Both the position numbers and the translations under genes were made by a program. This document shows positions 54,317 through 64,000 of a stretch of DNA of 64,000 nucleotides, piece by piece. Every line of letters starts with the position of its first letter. The first letter of the stretch is position 1. Source of the DNA: Oegoconia quadripuncta. Taxonomy: Eukaryota > Arthropoda > Insecta > Lepidoptera > Autostichidae. The notes below the pieces were generated by a model, which had not been told where the DNA came from, ran no database searches, and worked only from the letters and a program-made list of their open reading frames with translations. The stretch is taken from the NCBI GenBank assembly GCA_949316235.1, contig OX438748.1:2607001-2671000 (forward strand). Direction: 5' to 3'.

Positions 54317-54386
54317 CTATAAAACCAAAGAATATAAACTTTTATTTACTGTTACCTAAATATAAATAAACACATGTTTATTACAT

Positions 54387-54519
54387 TGGTGTCGATTTGG
54401 ATGCACATCAACTAAACTAAAACCAGTTTTAGAGTGGTGCCGTCGCATCCTACTGTTCCAGGGAGAAAGAGACAGTACTACTTTAAAAATGGTTTTAGTT
54501 TAGTTGATGTACAAGTGTC
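54387..54519. mobile_element. short hairpin MITE
   Basis: The arms GGTGTCGATTTGGATGCACA, TCAACTAAACTAAAACC and the inverted GGTTTTAGTTTAGTTGATGT, ACAAGTGTC enclose about 60 bases. Its ends resemble those of the longer element at 56852-58428, so it is a small non-autonomous relative. Confidence 0.6.
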
Positions 54520-55540
54520 TAAAAGATAGTTTGTCTTACTACGAACCATAAACAAGTGGACATATGGACCATGTTGCCCATTATGTATGTATCAGAGTGA
54601 TTCTAATGCGGATTATTGAAATTTATTGTTGTCTCGAAAAAGGCATCAATCTTATTTGGTCTGTACTATCAAAATTATTTAGCAATGTGTCGCTATTCTC
54701 CACTATCCCAGATACCCATCTTCCCCTGATCAATTTTGGGGAGATCGTGTACAATATCAGCTGGTGATTTCTAGGCAGTTAGGACCACAATCTAAAAAAT
54801 TCACTGCCTGTACGTGTATGACATGTTATCTTTAGCTACTAAATTTAATTAGTATAATTCCTGTTTACTGGTGACGCCACTCCTGATTACGAACAACTTT
54901 CCACTAAGAAAGCACCTTTAGTATGGAAGTCCAACTATTTATCAGTCGAAAATGTTGGGAGCCTGCGCTGTTTATCTAGTACGATTCGCGATCATACTCG
55001 TATATGCAGGCAGTTTCAATTTTATTGTTCTCAAAAATGTCACTTGACCACCATTGCATGTTGTGAGCTGACCCATAATAATTTTAAAACATTATAGACA
55101 AACAAAATGCAATCTATGAAGTAAAAAAAAAACAATAAAAAATAAGCTTTATTAAAAAATTTAATTTGCTTTACCAGCGAAGATATAGTTTATAAACCTC
55201 CATTTTTTTTATTAATGGAGTAATTATTTCCTTTACCAACATTTATATACAAACACAAAATTTATTTATTACCGAAAAGTCTTTTAAACTTCTTATATTA
55301 TAGTCAACTGGTAGGATTTTTAGATTTAGGACTTATTAGGAGTAATTATGAAATATCCGTAATAACATTTAATTTTATAGCAACACTGTGGCTGTATCTA
55401 CCTGGCAACATTGACCTGTCAAATTGTGATAATTGCTTAGATAAGGGTTTCTATTGATATACCAAAAGACCGATACTACCCTTGTTAGAGTGGAGGGTGA
55501 CTTAAAAGAGCAAGATTTATCTTCATGTAGGTATAGGTAG
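54520..55540. other. no gene recognised
   Basis: Intergenic AT-rich DNA with poly(A/T) tracts (55121-55160). No supported feature. Confidence 0.4.
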
Positions 55541-55789
55541 GTAGGTGTAGTGGATAGTGACCCTGTCAGCGAAACCAACGGTTGCGAGTTAGAGTTCCGC
55601 GAGGGGTAAATGTTTGTGTGATGAATACAAACATTTTATTCCCGATTCATGGATGTTTATATAAATATTTAAGTATGTTTCACCTTTATCATAGAGGAAT
55701 AACACTACCCGAACCTTTATCTAGTAACCATAAGTACAAGCTTTGCTTAGTTTGGGACTAGATGATTGGTGTAAGTGTCCGAAGTATAT
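55541..55789 (+). repeat. tRNA-derived SINE, type I
   Basis: TAGTGGATAGTGACCCTGTC head and a mutated B box (TTAGAGTTCCG). The body ends ATTGGTGTAAGTGTCCGAAG. A ~35-base insert (CACCTTTATCATAGAGGAAT and on) interrupts the GTTT...ATCTAGTAACC part; the words ATAGAGGAATAACACTACCC also occur at 49513. Confidence 0.8.
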
Positions 55790-56210
55790 TTATTTATTGA
55801 AGAGCGTGGCCTCCATCTTTATGTAATAACTTTATGGCGATCAACAACAGGTGTGGTGTATTTGGATGACATCATAGTATCTCGAGGGTTTAAAAAATTT
55901 TCTTTAAAAGCTTAAACCCGGCGATAGTTTATTTGCCAAGTTTTATGGAAATCGATTAAGCCGTTCTGAAGATATTTACTTTTAACATTGTTTGGTCTAT
56001 CTAGATTCTAGATGATAGAATAATTTATTTTCTTAGGGGTATTATAAGTTTTGAATTTATGGTACTTAATATTGGCTGCCTATGATATGTACCTATTTCA
56101 AATGTACTGCCCTTATACCCAAAGATTGATTGGAAGAGATCGCCTATAGTGATAAGGTCGCCAAATTGTACATTCTACTCTTACCACTTTTCTGAAACTG
56201 TATTTTCTTT
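55790..56210. other. no gene recognised
   Basis: AT-rich. It contains CGATTAAGCCGTTCTGAAGA, a common lepidopteran LINE-tail word. Confidence 0.35.
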
Positions 56211-56490
56211 TCTGTTTGGTGTAATGGTTAGCAACTCTGACCACTATACCAAAAGGTTGCGGGTTCGAATCCCGCTAGGGGCATATGTTTGTGTGATGAA
56301 TACGGACATGTGTCCCCGAGTTATGGATGTTTTCATTTATAATAAGTATTTATTTACAAAAAAAAAATGTATTTATGTATTATATCAACCATCTGATATC
56401 CACAACACAAGCATATAGTTGCTTATTGTGGAACTAGATGGCGCTGTGTGTATGTCTAAGGATATTTATTTATTTATTATTTATTTATTT
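56211..56490 (+). repeat. tRNA-derived SINE, type II, full length
   Basis: The head TCTGTTTGGTGTAATGGTTA and B box GGTTCGAATCCC are clear. The body passes through GATGAATACGGACATGTGTC and AACTAGATGGCGCTGTGTGT, with a (TTTA)n tail to 56490. Confidence 0.87.
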
Positions 56491-56851
56491 ATTTTCTGTT
56501 GTGCAATAAAGTGTATTTGTATACACTTTAAACTAAAAGTTCTCAAATCAATAATGTGTAATAAACGATAACTTCGTAGGATAAGACAATAGTACCAATA
56601 ACATTTAACAACTTTATGCCAAGCATTCAATTATGCACTAGATACATTGTTACAACCAACTTTTACTCTAAAACTCAAGGTATACAAACAACTCATGCAC
56701 CATAACCAAACATACATTATATTTTAATGACTGACGATTGAACGACTGATGCATTAAAGAAGGAAATGAACTTTTAATGCGTCGGTCGGCCAACCAGTCA
56801 GCTGGGTGAAGTGATCTCACTCTAAAATTCCTAACCTATAACAACATATTG

Positions 56852-58428
56852 GTGTCGATTCGGATGTACAACAACTAGACTAAACTACACTAAAATTAGG
56901 TTTAGTTAAGTCAAATGACGTTTGTTGTTCGGAAAAGTGCAAACTTAACTAATTTGGCAGAACCTTTATTTTAGTTTAGTTGTATTCAACTTAGTTCAAA
57001 ACACATTTCTGCTATTCGAGATGACCAAATATCATCTAAAATAAGAAACGTCAAAGGTAAATTAACTTGTCGTAGATAGCGATAAATTAGCGACAGAATT
57101 TATAATTTCAGTAATGAAATGAGTATCATAATACGCAGTTTGCAATGGGAAGTGGGCCTGGTGGCGCTGGTATCGCCGGAAATGGCGCGGTGACGACGTT
57201 AACAGTTATATAAAGTCTTCACATCGTAAATGGGACACACTTTGCTACCAGCCTTCAAAGGAGTCGGAGCTCCATTAAACACATCCACGACTATGAGTGA
57301 TTTGATTATTATCACCGACGCTTGGAAGAATCCGGTGAGTCGTTAGCTAATAAGAAGTTGATCATGGGATTTGAGCAAGGAGGAATTGAATACCAGGTCC
57401 GGTTGAATTCCACAGACTGCACGCGGGGGCCAAGTTGTATGGCATGAGGGGCGTGCAAATGTTTACTATTCACCAGTAAGCATCTCAGGTTCCATGATCA
57501 TAATCGAATGTGAATACGTTGTCGATTTGCCTATGGTAGCTTGCAATAGTATCGCCATTGCCCGAGCCACCCTTTACCACGCGACTGGCACCGTCCTGGT
57601 TGCTAGCAACGCCTTATTAACAAACTTATTTTTAGTCGATACATAATTTTGTGTGGACTAACCTAACTAAACAATTGAAAACTTCTGGTCGGAAGTTTTG
57701 CAATAATACGTCAAAAGGATAAATTTTTGAATTGAGCTGGATGGCTGGATAGATGGTAGAGTATGTGGTTGGAGATGTGATGGATGCAGATGAAAGGCAA
57801 CTAGGTATCTACCTTGTAGATAAAAGTTTTACTAATTGATTGAGGTTCGCGTATTTAAGTACATACCTACCTACCTACTTAAACCCTTTTCTTTGTCCGC
57901 TCCCTATTTCAAATGCTGATTCTGATTGGAAATAGGCAAAAATAAATAATATAAAAACAATTTTAATAACGCCAACTGTGAATTTGGCAGATCAGGCTGT
58001 TAGAAAAAATGCTGCAAAAATTTTAAAGCTTCTCAAAACAAGCTGTCAAAAATGACTTCCTAAAACTTCCCAAAATTAATAAACCGCTCTGAACATTGAG
58101 ATGACCTTAAGTTGCCGCTTGAGAAGCTGTTGCATATTAAAACAGTATCAAAAGAAAATTGTATTGAGACTGAGACACGATCTCAATCTCAAGATTGGTT
58201 TATTAATACACCCTAAGAAGAGAAAAACCGATGTAAAAGAAATCCGCGTTTTTGAAGTTCCGCTACCGCATTTTCACATTTCTTGTCTGTCTGGCAACAC
58301 TGTATTCAATTTAGTTAACTTATCCTCTGTCAAACAAGGTTTCTAAATTTATTTGTGCGCAAACTAAATTTAGAAAAGTTCGGTTAAATTTAGTTTTAAT
58401 TGGTTGTACATCAGAATCGACACTATTG
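56852..58428. mobile_element. putative DNA element, ~25-bp inverted ends, 1.6 kb
   Basis: The left end GGTGTCGATTCGGATGTACA and the inverted right end (TGTACATCAGAATCGACACT, about 58409-58428) pair with few mismatches. TTTAGTTTAGTTG-type blocks lie inside both. The interior has no intact transposase. A further inverted-end element (TTAATAAACCGCTCTG to GATTGGTTTATTAATA, 58076-58215) lies within it. The short frame near 57294-57340 followed by GTGAGTCG is not assigned. Confidence 0.5.
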
Positions 58429-59355
58429 TTAAACTATTTTCTGACATTTTTGATTTTAAAGAAATACAGTTATTTTAGGACAAATGACATTGATTGATTA
58501 ATGATAATGTATAATTTATATTTTATAGATGTAGAAGTAAGCAGCTACCTATTGTATTACAGTGCCCTAACGGGGTTCAAATATGAACAAATATTATAAT
58601 AGAGTGAGGCACTTCTCGTTTCCATCCTGTATATGTATATCGTAGGCAGATGTTTAAATTAACCATTCATTTAAATGGAGGAAACCCCAAGTGCGCTTCC
58701 ACTGTAGTAACCAAAGACTTAACAAATCCGATCTGAGAAGTACAGTCTGTTAAAGCGGAAATGTCCGCCAAACCATTAAATGGCTAATTCTACTATCTAC
58801 CACATAGACATTAAACTACTACTACATATACTAAATATAAAAAATAACACAACAAACACTACTCGTTCAAGTTTCATTACACATTGCAGTTCGGAGTCGT
58901 AATTTGTTATCTATAATATCTCTAATTAAATTCGGTCCTAAAGTTTTCACAAAAGAGCAAAAAAGTTTTCACAGTCTTAAAGGGTTGAATTTGTGACAAC
59001 GACACGAGTAATCAAGCGTCAACACGGAGACTTGTATAATTAGAATATAGACGAACAAAAAATATCATACAACATAATGACCTAAAGCGTCCCGTTCTGG
59101 AGATAATTGGAGTATTTTATGGGCAACGGGTTAGCGATCACGCGATGTTTTAGTTTAGGGCATTGTTTATTCGTCCATATGTCCCCAATCCAAATGGTCT
59201 ATTATAGAACACGATTGAAAAAAAAAATCTAAATGGCGGATGGTACTATGCCAAAAGTTAATGCAACATCACTCGCCGAATTCTCAAAAAACCAAGACGA
59301 GTTAAGGGAAAGATACTTTGATGCAGTTAGCACCAGGTTTTACATAACAGGTGGA
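58429..59355. other. no gene recognised
   Basis: Intergenic DNA beyond the Lon 3' end. The proximal part (down to about 59100) may hold the Lon 3' UTR on the minus strand. No clear features. Confidence 0.4.
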
Positions 59356-59356
59356 T

Positions 59357-59509
59357 CTAGACCTGGTCCTCGAAGGCGACGCGGAACACGTCCTCGTAGT
59401 CCGCCACGAAGTGGATGTCGATCCCCTCGCGGATGAATGAGGGCAGGTCGTCGAAGTCGCGTCGGTTCTCCTCGGGGAGGATTACGCAGGTCACTCCCAC
59501 TCGCTTCGC
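59357..59509 (-). CDS. Lon: Lon protease, last coding exon
   Basis: The minus-strand exon begins after TTTATTTTGACAG and encodes AKRVGVTCVILPEENRRDFD, then DLPSFIREGIDIHFVADYED, VFRVAFEDQV and stop TAG (59357-59359). It is the C-terminal end of the S16 protease domain of mitochondrial Lon. Phase 0 at its start agrees with the previous exon. The tail stops a few residues after the family's conserved FxxAF block, shorter than in vertebrates. The exon is markedly GC-rich compared with flanking introns, as are the others. Confidence 0.95.
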   Translation of the reverse strand, partial: AKRVGVTCVILPEENRRDFDDLPSFIREGIDIHFVADYEDVFRVAFEDQV

Positions 59510-59544
59510 CTGTCAAAATAAAACTAATTTATTATGCACATTAT

Positions 59545-60480
59545 ATGTGTATGACGTTATATGGACCGTGATGTTCTTCTCCTTGATATGTGTATATGTG
59601 TATGACGTTATATGGACCGTGATGTTCTTCTCCTTGATGTGTGTATGTGTATGACGTTATATGGACCGTGTGTGCTTCTCTTTGATGTGTGTATATGTGT
59701 ATGACGTTATATGGACCGTGATGTTCTTCTCCTTGATGTGTGTATGTGTATGACGTTATATGGACCGTGTGTTCTTCTTCTTGATGTGTGTATGTGTATG
59801 ACGTTATATGGACCGTGTGTTCTTCTCCTTGGTGTGTGTATATGTGTGTGACATTATACCGTCGGCGATGATCTTCTCTTTGATGTGTGTATATGTGTAT
59901 GACGTTATATGGACCGTGATGTTCTTCTCCTTGATGTGTGTATGTGTATGACGTTATATGGACCGTGTGTGCTTCTCTTTGATGTGTGTATATGTGTATG
60001 ACGTTATATGGACCGTGATGTTCTTCTCCTTGATGTGTGTATGTGTATGACGTTATATGGACCGTGTGTTCTTCTTCTTGATGTGTGTATGTGTATGACG
60101 TTATATGGACCGTGTGTTCTTCTCCTTGGTGTGTGTATATGTGTGTGACATTATACCGTCGGCGATGATCTTCTCTTTGATGTGTGTATATGTGTATGAC
60201 GTTATATGGACCGTGATGTTCTTCTCCTTGATGTGTGTATGTGTATGACGTTATATGGACCGTGTGTGCTTCTCTTTGATGTGTGTATATGTGTATGACG
60301 TTATATGGACCGTGATGTTCTTCTCCTTGATGTGTGTATGTGTATGACGTTATATGGACCGTGTGTGCTTCTCTTTGATGTGTGTATATGTGTGTGACAT
60401 TATACCGTCGGCGATGATCTTCTCTTTGATGTGTGTATATGTGTATGACGTTATACCGACCGCGATGCTCTTCTCCTTGA
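59545..60480 (-). repeat. minisatellite built from the Lon exon 3' end and splice donor
   Basis: About 19 tandem units of 48-52 bases, each with (G/A)CGTTATA or (G/A)CATTATA. On the minus strand each starts ATCAAGGAGAAG(A/C), the code for the exon's last residues, then ATC-CGG(T) and the intron start TATAACGTCATACACA. The genuine junction at 60595/60596 is the twentieth, rightmost copy. Units form a longer order with period 297 (GATCTTCTCT at 59870 and 60167). In most copies the donor reads GTCCAT rather than GTCAGT. Confidence 0.93.
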
Positions 60481-60582
60481 TATGTGTGCGTGTGTGTGCG
60501 TGTGCGTGTGTGTGTGTGTGCGTGTGCGTGTGCGTGTGCGTGTGTGTGCATGTGCGTGTGCGTGTGTGTGTGTGTGTGTATG
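60481..60582. repeat. (TG)n/(CG)-interspersed microsatellite
   Basis: A long alternating purine-pyrimidine run (TGTGTGCGTGTGTGTGCGTG pattern) lies directly between the minisatellite and the Lon exon, only about 10 bases inside the intron. It may form Z-DNA. Confidence 0.9.
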
Positions 60583-60595
60583 ACGTTATACTGAC

Positions 60596-60785
60596 CGCGA
60601 TGATCTTCTCCTTGATCCCGCCGACGGGCAGCACGCGGCCGGTGAGCGATATCTCCCCCGTCATGGCCAGGTCGGGCCGCACGGGGCGGCGCAGGGCCAG
60701 CGACAGCAGCGCCGTGGTGACGGTGCAGCCCGCCGACGGGCCGTCCTTGGGCGTGGCGCCCTCCGGCACGTGCAGGTGCAGGTGG
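60596..60785 (-). CDS. Lon: Lon protease, catalytic-serine exon
   Basis: It encodes [20 protein letters not shown], then [40 protein letters not shown] and IIA. DGPSAG holds the catalytic serine and GGIKEK the catalytic lysine of the Ser-Lys dyad that cleaves misfolded matrix proteins. The acceptor is CCCTCAG; the first base completes a codon with AG from the previous exon; the donor is GTCAGT in phase 0. The 190 bases encode exactly 63 codons plus one base, so the exon is intact. Confidence 0.96.
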
Positions 60786-61451
60786 CTGAGGGCGGATACC
60801 ACGAAACGTCATCACATACAATTTCGCTCATTCACGAGACACTCTGGACAAGGAACAAGCAAGAAACCCAAACCCAACCAACTTTTTAGATCTATATGTT
60901 TTATTACTTTGCCCAAAATGAAAATGATAATCATTTTTATTATATCAACTATTATACCTATGAAATTGGCGTTTTGTATGAAGAATTTCATTAAGACTGT
61001 TCTCTCCATACATACATTTTAGATTTTTTTTTGGGAACGGCAAATCCAAATTTAGCTAAACTTTGTGTATATTATCGGATTACATTAAGTTAAGTATTGG
61101 CAACGTTAATTTTTAAAAGTAACCGCTTTAAAAAAGTTTCAGCGAATGTAAGAAATGATTGAAAAGAGCTCTGTTCAAAACTTTTTTAATATGTGATTTA
61201 GCCCAGACATTAAAAAATATTTCATGTGAAAACTTGAAATAATATCCCATTTTCCAAATAAAAAACAAATTTGGATATAGCTTTGAAAATCGCAGAAATT
61301 AGTACATATGATTAACGAAGAAAAAAAACTCCAATTTCATAGGTAAAGACCCAATATTATATTTATTGTGTACCCATAGTTTACAATATAGTATTTGATA
61401 TTTAATGGAGCATCTGATTGACCCCTATTAAGTAAATAAACACCTTTTAAC

Positions 61452-61680
61452 CGCCGCCGTGGCTCAATGTAAACAACATTGGGTTTACGATTCGGAGGTC
61501 GCGGGTTCGATCCCCAGCGGGGTACATGTTTAAGTATTCGGTTTGGTTGGTGGTAGGGCATTTTAAATGTCCGCCTGGCTAGCTACCACCATCTTATCTA
61601 AATCTGCCGCCAAGCAGCAATGTTAATAGCATTGTTATGTTCCGGTTGTCAAAGATAAGATAGCCAGTCCCCCCAAATAT
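61452..61680 (+). repeat. type III SINE, 3'-truncated
   Basis: Head GCCGCCGTGGCTCAATGTAA with B box GGTTCGATCCCC. It is cut after AAATATGTTG where the neighbouring LINE UTR begins. Confidence 0.85.
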
Positions 61681-61682
61681 GT

Positions 61683-61850
61683 TGTCTTATCTCTTTAAGA
61701 GATCCCTTCCAGCCAACCTGAGCATTGAAGTAAGAAACGAAGTAAATTTAGGATTTAGCAGCAAATTGTGTGCAAATCTAAAAATACTACAACGAATAAT
61801 AAAGCAAATAAAAAGAAAATATAACCAAATAATAAACTTACATTAAATAT
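61683..61850 (-). mobile_element. CR1/Jockey-like LINE 3' UTR fragment
   Basis: CTTATCTCTTTAAGAGATCC, then CCAACCTGAGCATTGAAGTA, and ACTACAACGAATAATAAAGC are the reverse complement of the UTR at 11350-11550. No coding part. Confidence 0.75.
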
Positions 61851-61851
61851 A

Positions 61852-61940
61852 ATGATTGGTACATGGCCTGCCTGGATGTCGAACCCGGACCTCTCAAATT
61901 GGGAGACCGCGTATTAACCACTGAGCCACCAACGCTGTAT
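61852..61940 (-). repeat. type IV SINE, head region
   Basis: GGTACATGGCCTGCCTGGAT, CGAACCCGGACCTCTCAAAT, TGGGAGACCG and CACTGAGCCACCAACGCT match the element at 5690-5885 in the same orientation. Confidence 0.75.
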
Positions 61941-61979
61941 AGCTGAAGGATATTAAGTTTCAGTTAAACAATCACTCAC

Positions 61980-62166
61980 CTAGTATTCAGGAAAGAGTTC
62001 TCCGGATAGTACCGATGGAGATAGTTCCTGGCGACGGTAAGGGCTATGCGGGCGGACTCCTTCATCACATCGCCGAGGTGGCCCGTCAGCTCCAACGAGC
62101 CAAAGGGAGACTTATCATCTGTATGCGTGTTGCGTAAAGCCGTCTCTATGAACAACGTGCTGCCGC
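61980..62166 (-). CDS. Lon: Lon protease, exon preceding the serine exon
   Basis: The exon follows TTTCTTTAG and encodes GGSTLFIETALRNTHTDDKS, then PFGSLELTGHLGDVMKESAR, IALTVARNYLHRYYPENSFL, NT and the first two bases of a serine codon, before GTGAGT. It contains the GSTLF(I/V)E and TG(H/Q)LG(D/E)VMKESA signatures of the Lon protease domain. The start phase (two bases completing a glycine codon) matches the next exon to the right. Confidence 0.96.
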
Positions 62167-62337
62167 CTAAAGAAAAAAAAACCATAATCATTTTCCTGCC
62201 CTCATCCCACTCCAGGTGGGGTTGGCACTACATGTCTTCCTCTTCCACTCTCATCTATCAGCCATCATCTCCGTACTCACCCCTTTCACACACATATCAT
62301 TCCTCAAAACATTCAAAAAAATATATACCAACTTTTT

Positions 62338-62650
62338 AACCGCCTCCGTAGCTCAATGTAAACAACATTAGGTTTCGATCCCCAGCGGGGTACATGTTTA
62401 AGTACTCGGTGTGGTTGGTGGTAGGGCATTTTAAATGTCCGCCTGGCTAGCTACCGCCATCTTATCTAAATCTGCCGCCAAGCAGCAATGTTAATAGCAT
62501 TGTTGTGTTCCGGTTTTCAGAGATAAGATAGCCAGTCCCCCAAATGTGTTGGGGTTTCCGGGTCAGTACGCTTCCACCTTCGACCTCATCGTCACTTAAC
62601 ATCAGGTGTGATTGAGGTCAAGTACCAACCCGTTGTGCATAAAAAAAAAC
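62338..62650 (+). repeat. type III SINE with a short head deletion
   Basis: CCGCCTCCGTAGCTCAATGT leads, after a loss of about 20 bases, into GGTTTCGATCCCCAGCGGGG. The body and A tail (62640-62650) are complete. Confidence 0.85.
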
Positions 62651-62774
62651 AATTATCTAGTACCAAACTTTACTTAGTTTACTATTCAGTGTTACGTACT
62701 TAAGCATAGGTCAAACAGAAAAATTTACCGACCGAAAAGGGCAGAAAAGGCATCCATTCAGCATTAATAATAAT

Positions 62775-63690
62775 AATAAGTAAATAAATATCCCTAGACA
62801 TACACACAGCGCCATCTAGTTCCACAGTAAGCAACTATAGGCTTGTGTTGTGGATACCAGATGGTTGATATACTACATACATATATTTTTTTTGTAAATA
62901 AATACTTATTATAAATGAATACATCCATAACTCGGGTACACATGTCCGTATTCATCACACAAACATATGGCCCTAGCGAGATACGAACCCGCAACCTTTT
63001 GGTATAGTGATCAAAATCAAAAATCAAAATCAAAATATTTTTATTTCATAGGATAAAATTATCACTTGAAAACGTCACTATTAATATTAATATTACATTA
63101 TAGTTAAAATTTACTGCTCATTCACAAAGCTGACTCCCCAGAGAAGAACGAGCAAGAAACTCTAGGGTTGCTCTTTTAAACAGATTATAGGTTGCGATTT
63201 GATAATTATATGAATAGACAGCTATGTCCATGCTTGCTTATCATTCAAATAGTCAGTGATGTTATAATAGCCTTTTGTTAATAATTTCTGTTTTATGATT
63301 GCTTTAAATTTATTTAATTAAAGGCATATTTTGAATGTCTACTGGAACCTTATTATAAAAGCGTATACATTGCCCTTTGAAGGATTTACTAACTTTGTGA
63401 AGTCGGCTAACATAAATAGATAACTGGTTCTTATTCCTTGTATTAACATTGTGCCTATCACTATTTTTAGCGAATAAGGTTATATTTTTTTTTGCATATA
63501 ACAAATTATCATAAATGTATTGAGATGCCATTGTTAAGATATTAATTTCCTTAAACTTATCTCTAAGAGACTCTCTAGGTCCTAATTTATAAATGGCACG
63601 AATAGCACGCTTCTGCAGAACAAAAATCATATGTATGTCAGCAGCGTTTCCGCGATCAGAGTTGCTAACCACTACACCAAACAGGTCGTC
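62775..63690 (-). repeat. type II SINE split by a LINE
   Basis: The 3' part lies at 62775-63008 (TCCCTAGACATACACACAGC to CTTTTGGTATAGTG). The head remainder (GATCAGAGTTGCTAACCACT and ACACCAAACAGGTC) is at about 63654-63690. GATCA at both breakpoints looks like the LINE's target duplication. Confidence 0.8.
63010..63652 (-). mobile_element. LINE 3' end inserted in the type II SINE
   Basis: The inverted tail (ATCAAAATCAAAAATCAAAA, 63007-63043) leads into a 3' UTR. The minus strand then encodes the ORF2 C-terminus (about 63310-63650) with IHMIFVLQKRAIRAIYKLG, NVNTRNKNQLSIYVSRLHKV and FYNKVPVDIQNMP. It is 5'-truncated at 63652. The same family is at 37370-38100. Confidence 0.8.
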
Positions 63691-63754
63691 GAGCATTAGC
63701 ACTATAAAATATAATAACTATCAAAGTTAATAAAGAACAATGCGATTTACATCA

Positions 63755-63830
63755 TTTGACGACCGCTTGGTGTAGAACTCCACTACACCATGAACATTTA
63801 TTCCCAAGTCATGGAGGTTTATGCGGGATT
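63755..63830 (+). repeat. type I SINE, partial and deleted
   Basis: TTGACGACCGCTTGGTGTAG, then AACATTTATTCCCAAGTCAT, GGAGGTTTAT. Most of the tRNA-like head is deleted. Confidence 0.6.
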
Positions 63831-63884
63831 GCATATTATTTTTCCTTTAATTTTGTTTATAAAAGTGGTTTAAATGAATCTTAC

Positions 63885-64000
63885 CCATTGCAGTCCAAGC
63901 CAGGCCCATGACGACGCCCGGGGGAGTCTGGTCGTACATCCGGTCGTGCTTGAAGGTCGGTTTCCCCACCAGCTCCGAGAGGTTCTCATCCGTGATCTTC
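63885..64000 (-). CDS. Lon: Lon protease exon, 5' side beyond window
   Basis: The minus strand encodes [20 protein letters not shown], then [19 protein letters not shown], ending GCAATGG before GTAAGA (phase 1). These residues link the AAA+ module to the start of the protease domain of mitochondrial Lon (P-x-G-V-V-x-G-L-A-W). The ATPase and N-terminal exons should lie to the right of the window. Together the four exons give the last ~200 residues without a stop or frame error. Confidence 0.95.

Larger units (their letters stand above)
60786..61979 (-). other. Lon intron with two repeat insertions
   Basis: Contains a type III SINE (61452-61680, +), a CR1/Jockey-like 3' UTR (61683-61850, -) and a type IV SINE (61852-61940, -), placed end to end. 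60790-61450 shows no supported feature. Confidence 0.85.
62167..63884 (-). other. Lon intron with nested SINE and LINE insertions
   Basis: Contains a type III SINE (62338-62650, +) and a type II SINE (62775-63690, -) split by a LINE (63010-63652, -). A partial type I SINE follows (63755-63830, +). Confidence 0.85.

Noticed and set aside
57140..57345. Short plus-strand exon candidates (ATGGGAAGTGGGCC..., and a piece ending before GTGAGTCG)
   Set aside because: They lie inside an inverted-end element, are too short, and have no matching partner exon.
59541..60821. 426-residue minus-strand open frame over the Lon intron
   Set aside because: It is an effect of a ~50-base repeat plus (CA)n lacking stops in that frame, not a protein; the genuine Lon exons and splice sites account for the coding parts.

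Overview
The window is AT-rich insect DNA, almost certainly from a moth or butterfly (Lepidoptera). The evidence is a set of lepidopteran tRNA-derived SINE families, R1-clade, CR1/Jockey-like and RTE-like LINEs, and a 17.6/TED-type errantivirus, together with three animal housekeeping genes. These genes are Ras1 (+, two coding exons at 34537-34932 and 41118-41297, joined across a 6.2 kb intron), Cog5 (+, a single uninterrupted frame at 51721-53961) and the 3' half of the mitochondrial Lon protease gene (-, four exons between 59357 and the right edge). A short last exon of an unidentified minus-strand gene (54220-54316) lies tail-to-tail with Cog5.

Layout: 1-4466 is the 3' part of an R1-clade LINE with a one-base frameshift in ORF2. 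4500-15700 is gene-free and filled with SINE copies, LINE tails, a TA-flanked MITE nested in a 5S-like SINE, and a small hAT MITE with a perfect 8-bp duplication. 15698-32470 is a stack of neighbouring and nested transposons. It starts with a DDE_Tnp_4/SWIM transposase element with ~130-bp inverted repeats, split by a CR1/Jockey-like LINE. Next comes an internally deleted THAP-encoding P-like element (28-bp inverted repeats, 8-bp duplication), which carries a whole errantivirus with gag, pol and env open. A mariner 5' end follows within a few bases. 34537-41297 is Ras1, whose intron holds at least six further repeat insertions. 41298-51680 is intergenic with scattered SINEs. 51721-54316 holds Cog5 and the convergent exon. 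54387-58430 holds hairpin elements and SINEs. 59357-64000 is Lon, with SINEs, LINE tails and a minisatellite in its introns.

The most unusual items are: (i) the last Lon intron, where 19 tandem copies of the preceding exon's 3' end plus its splice donor form a minisatellite; (ii) the P-like/errantivirus nest with both target duplications intact and LTRs identical except for a 123-bp deletion in the 5' LTR; (iii) the spliced zinc-binding/DDE/SWIM transposase; (iv) a 3'-terminal stem-loop in two divergent R1-clade elements whose stem differs in sequence but still pairs. No rRNA, functional tRNA, CRISPR or bacterial operon structure was found.
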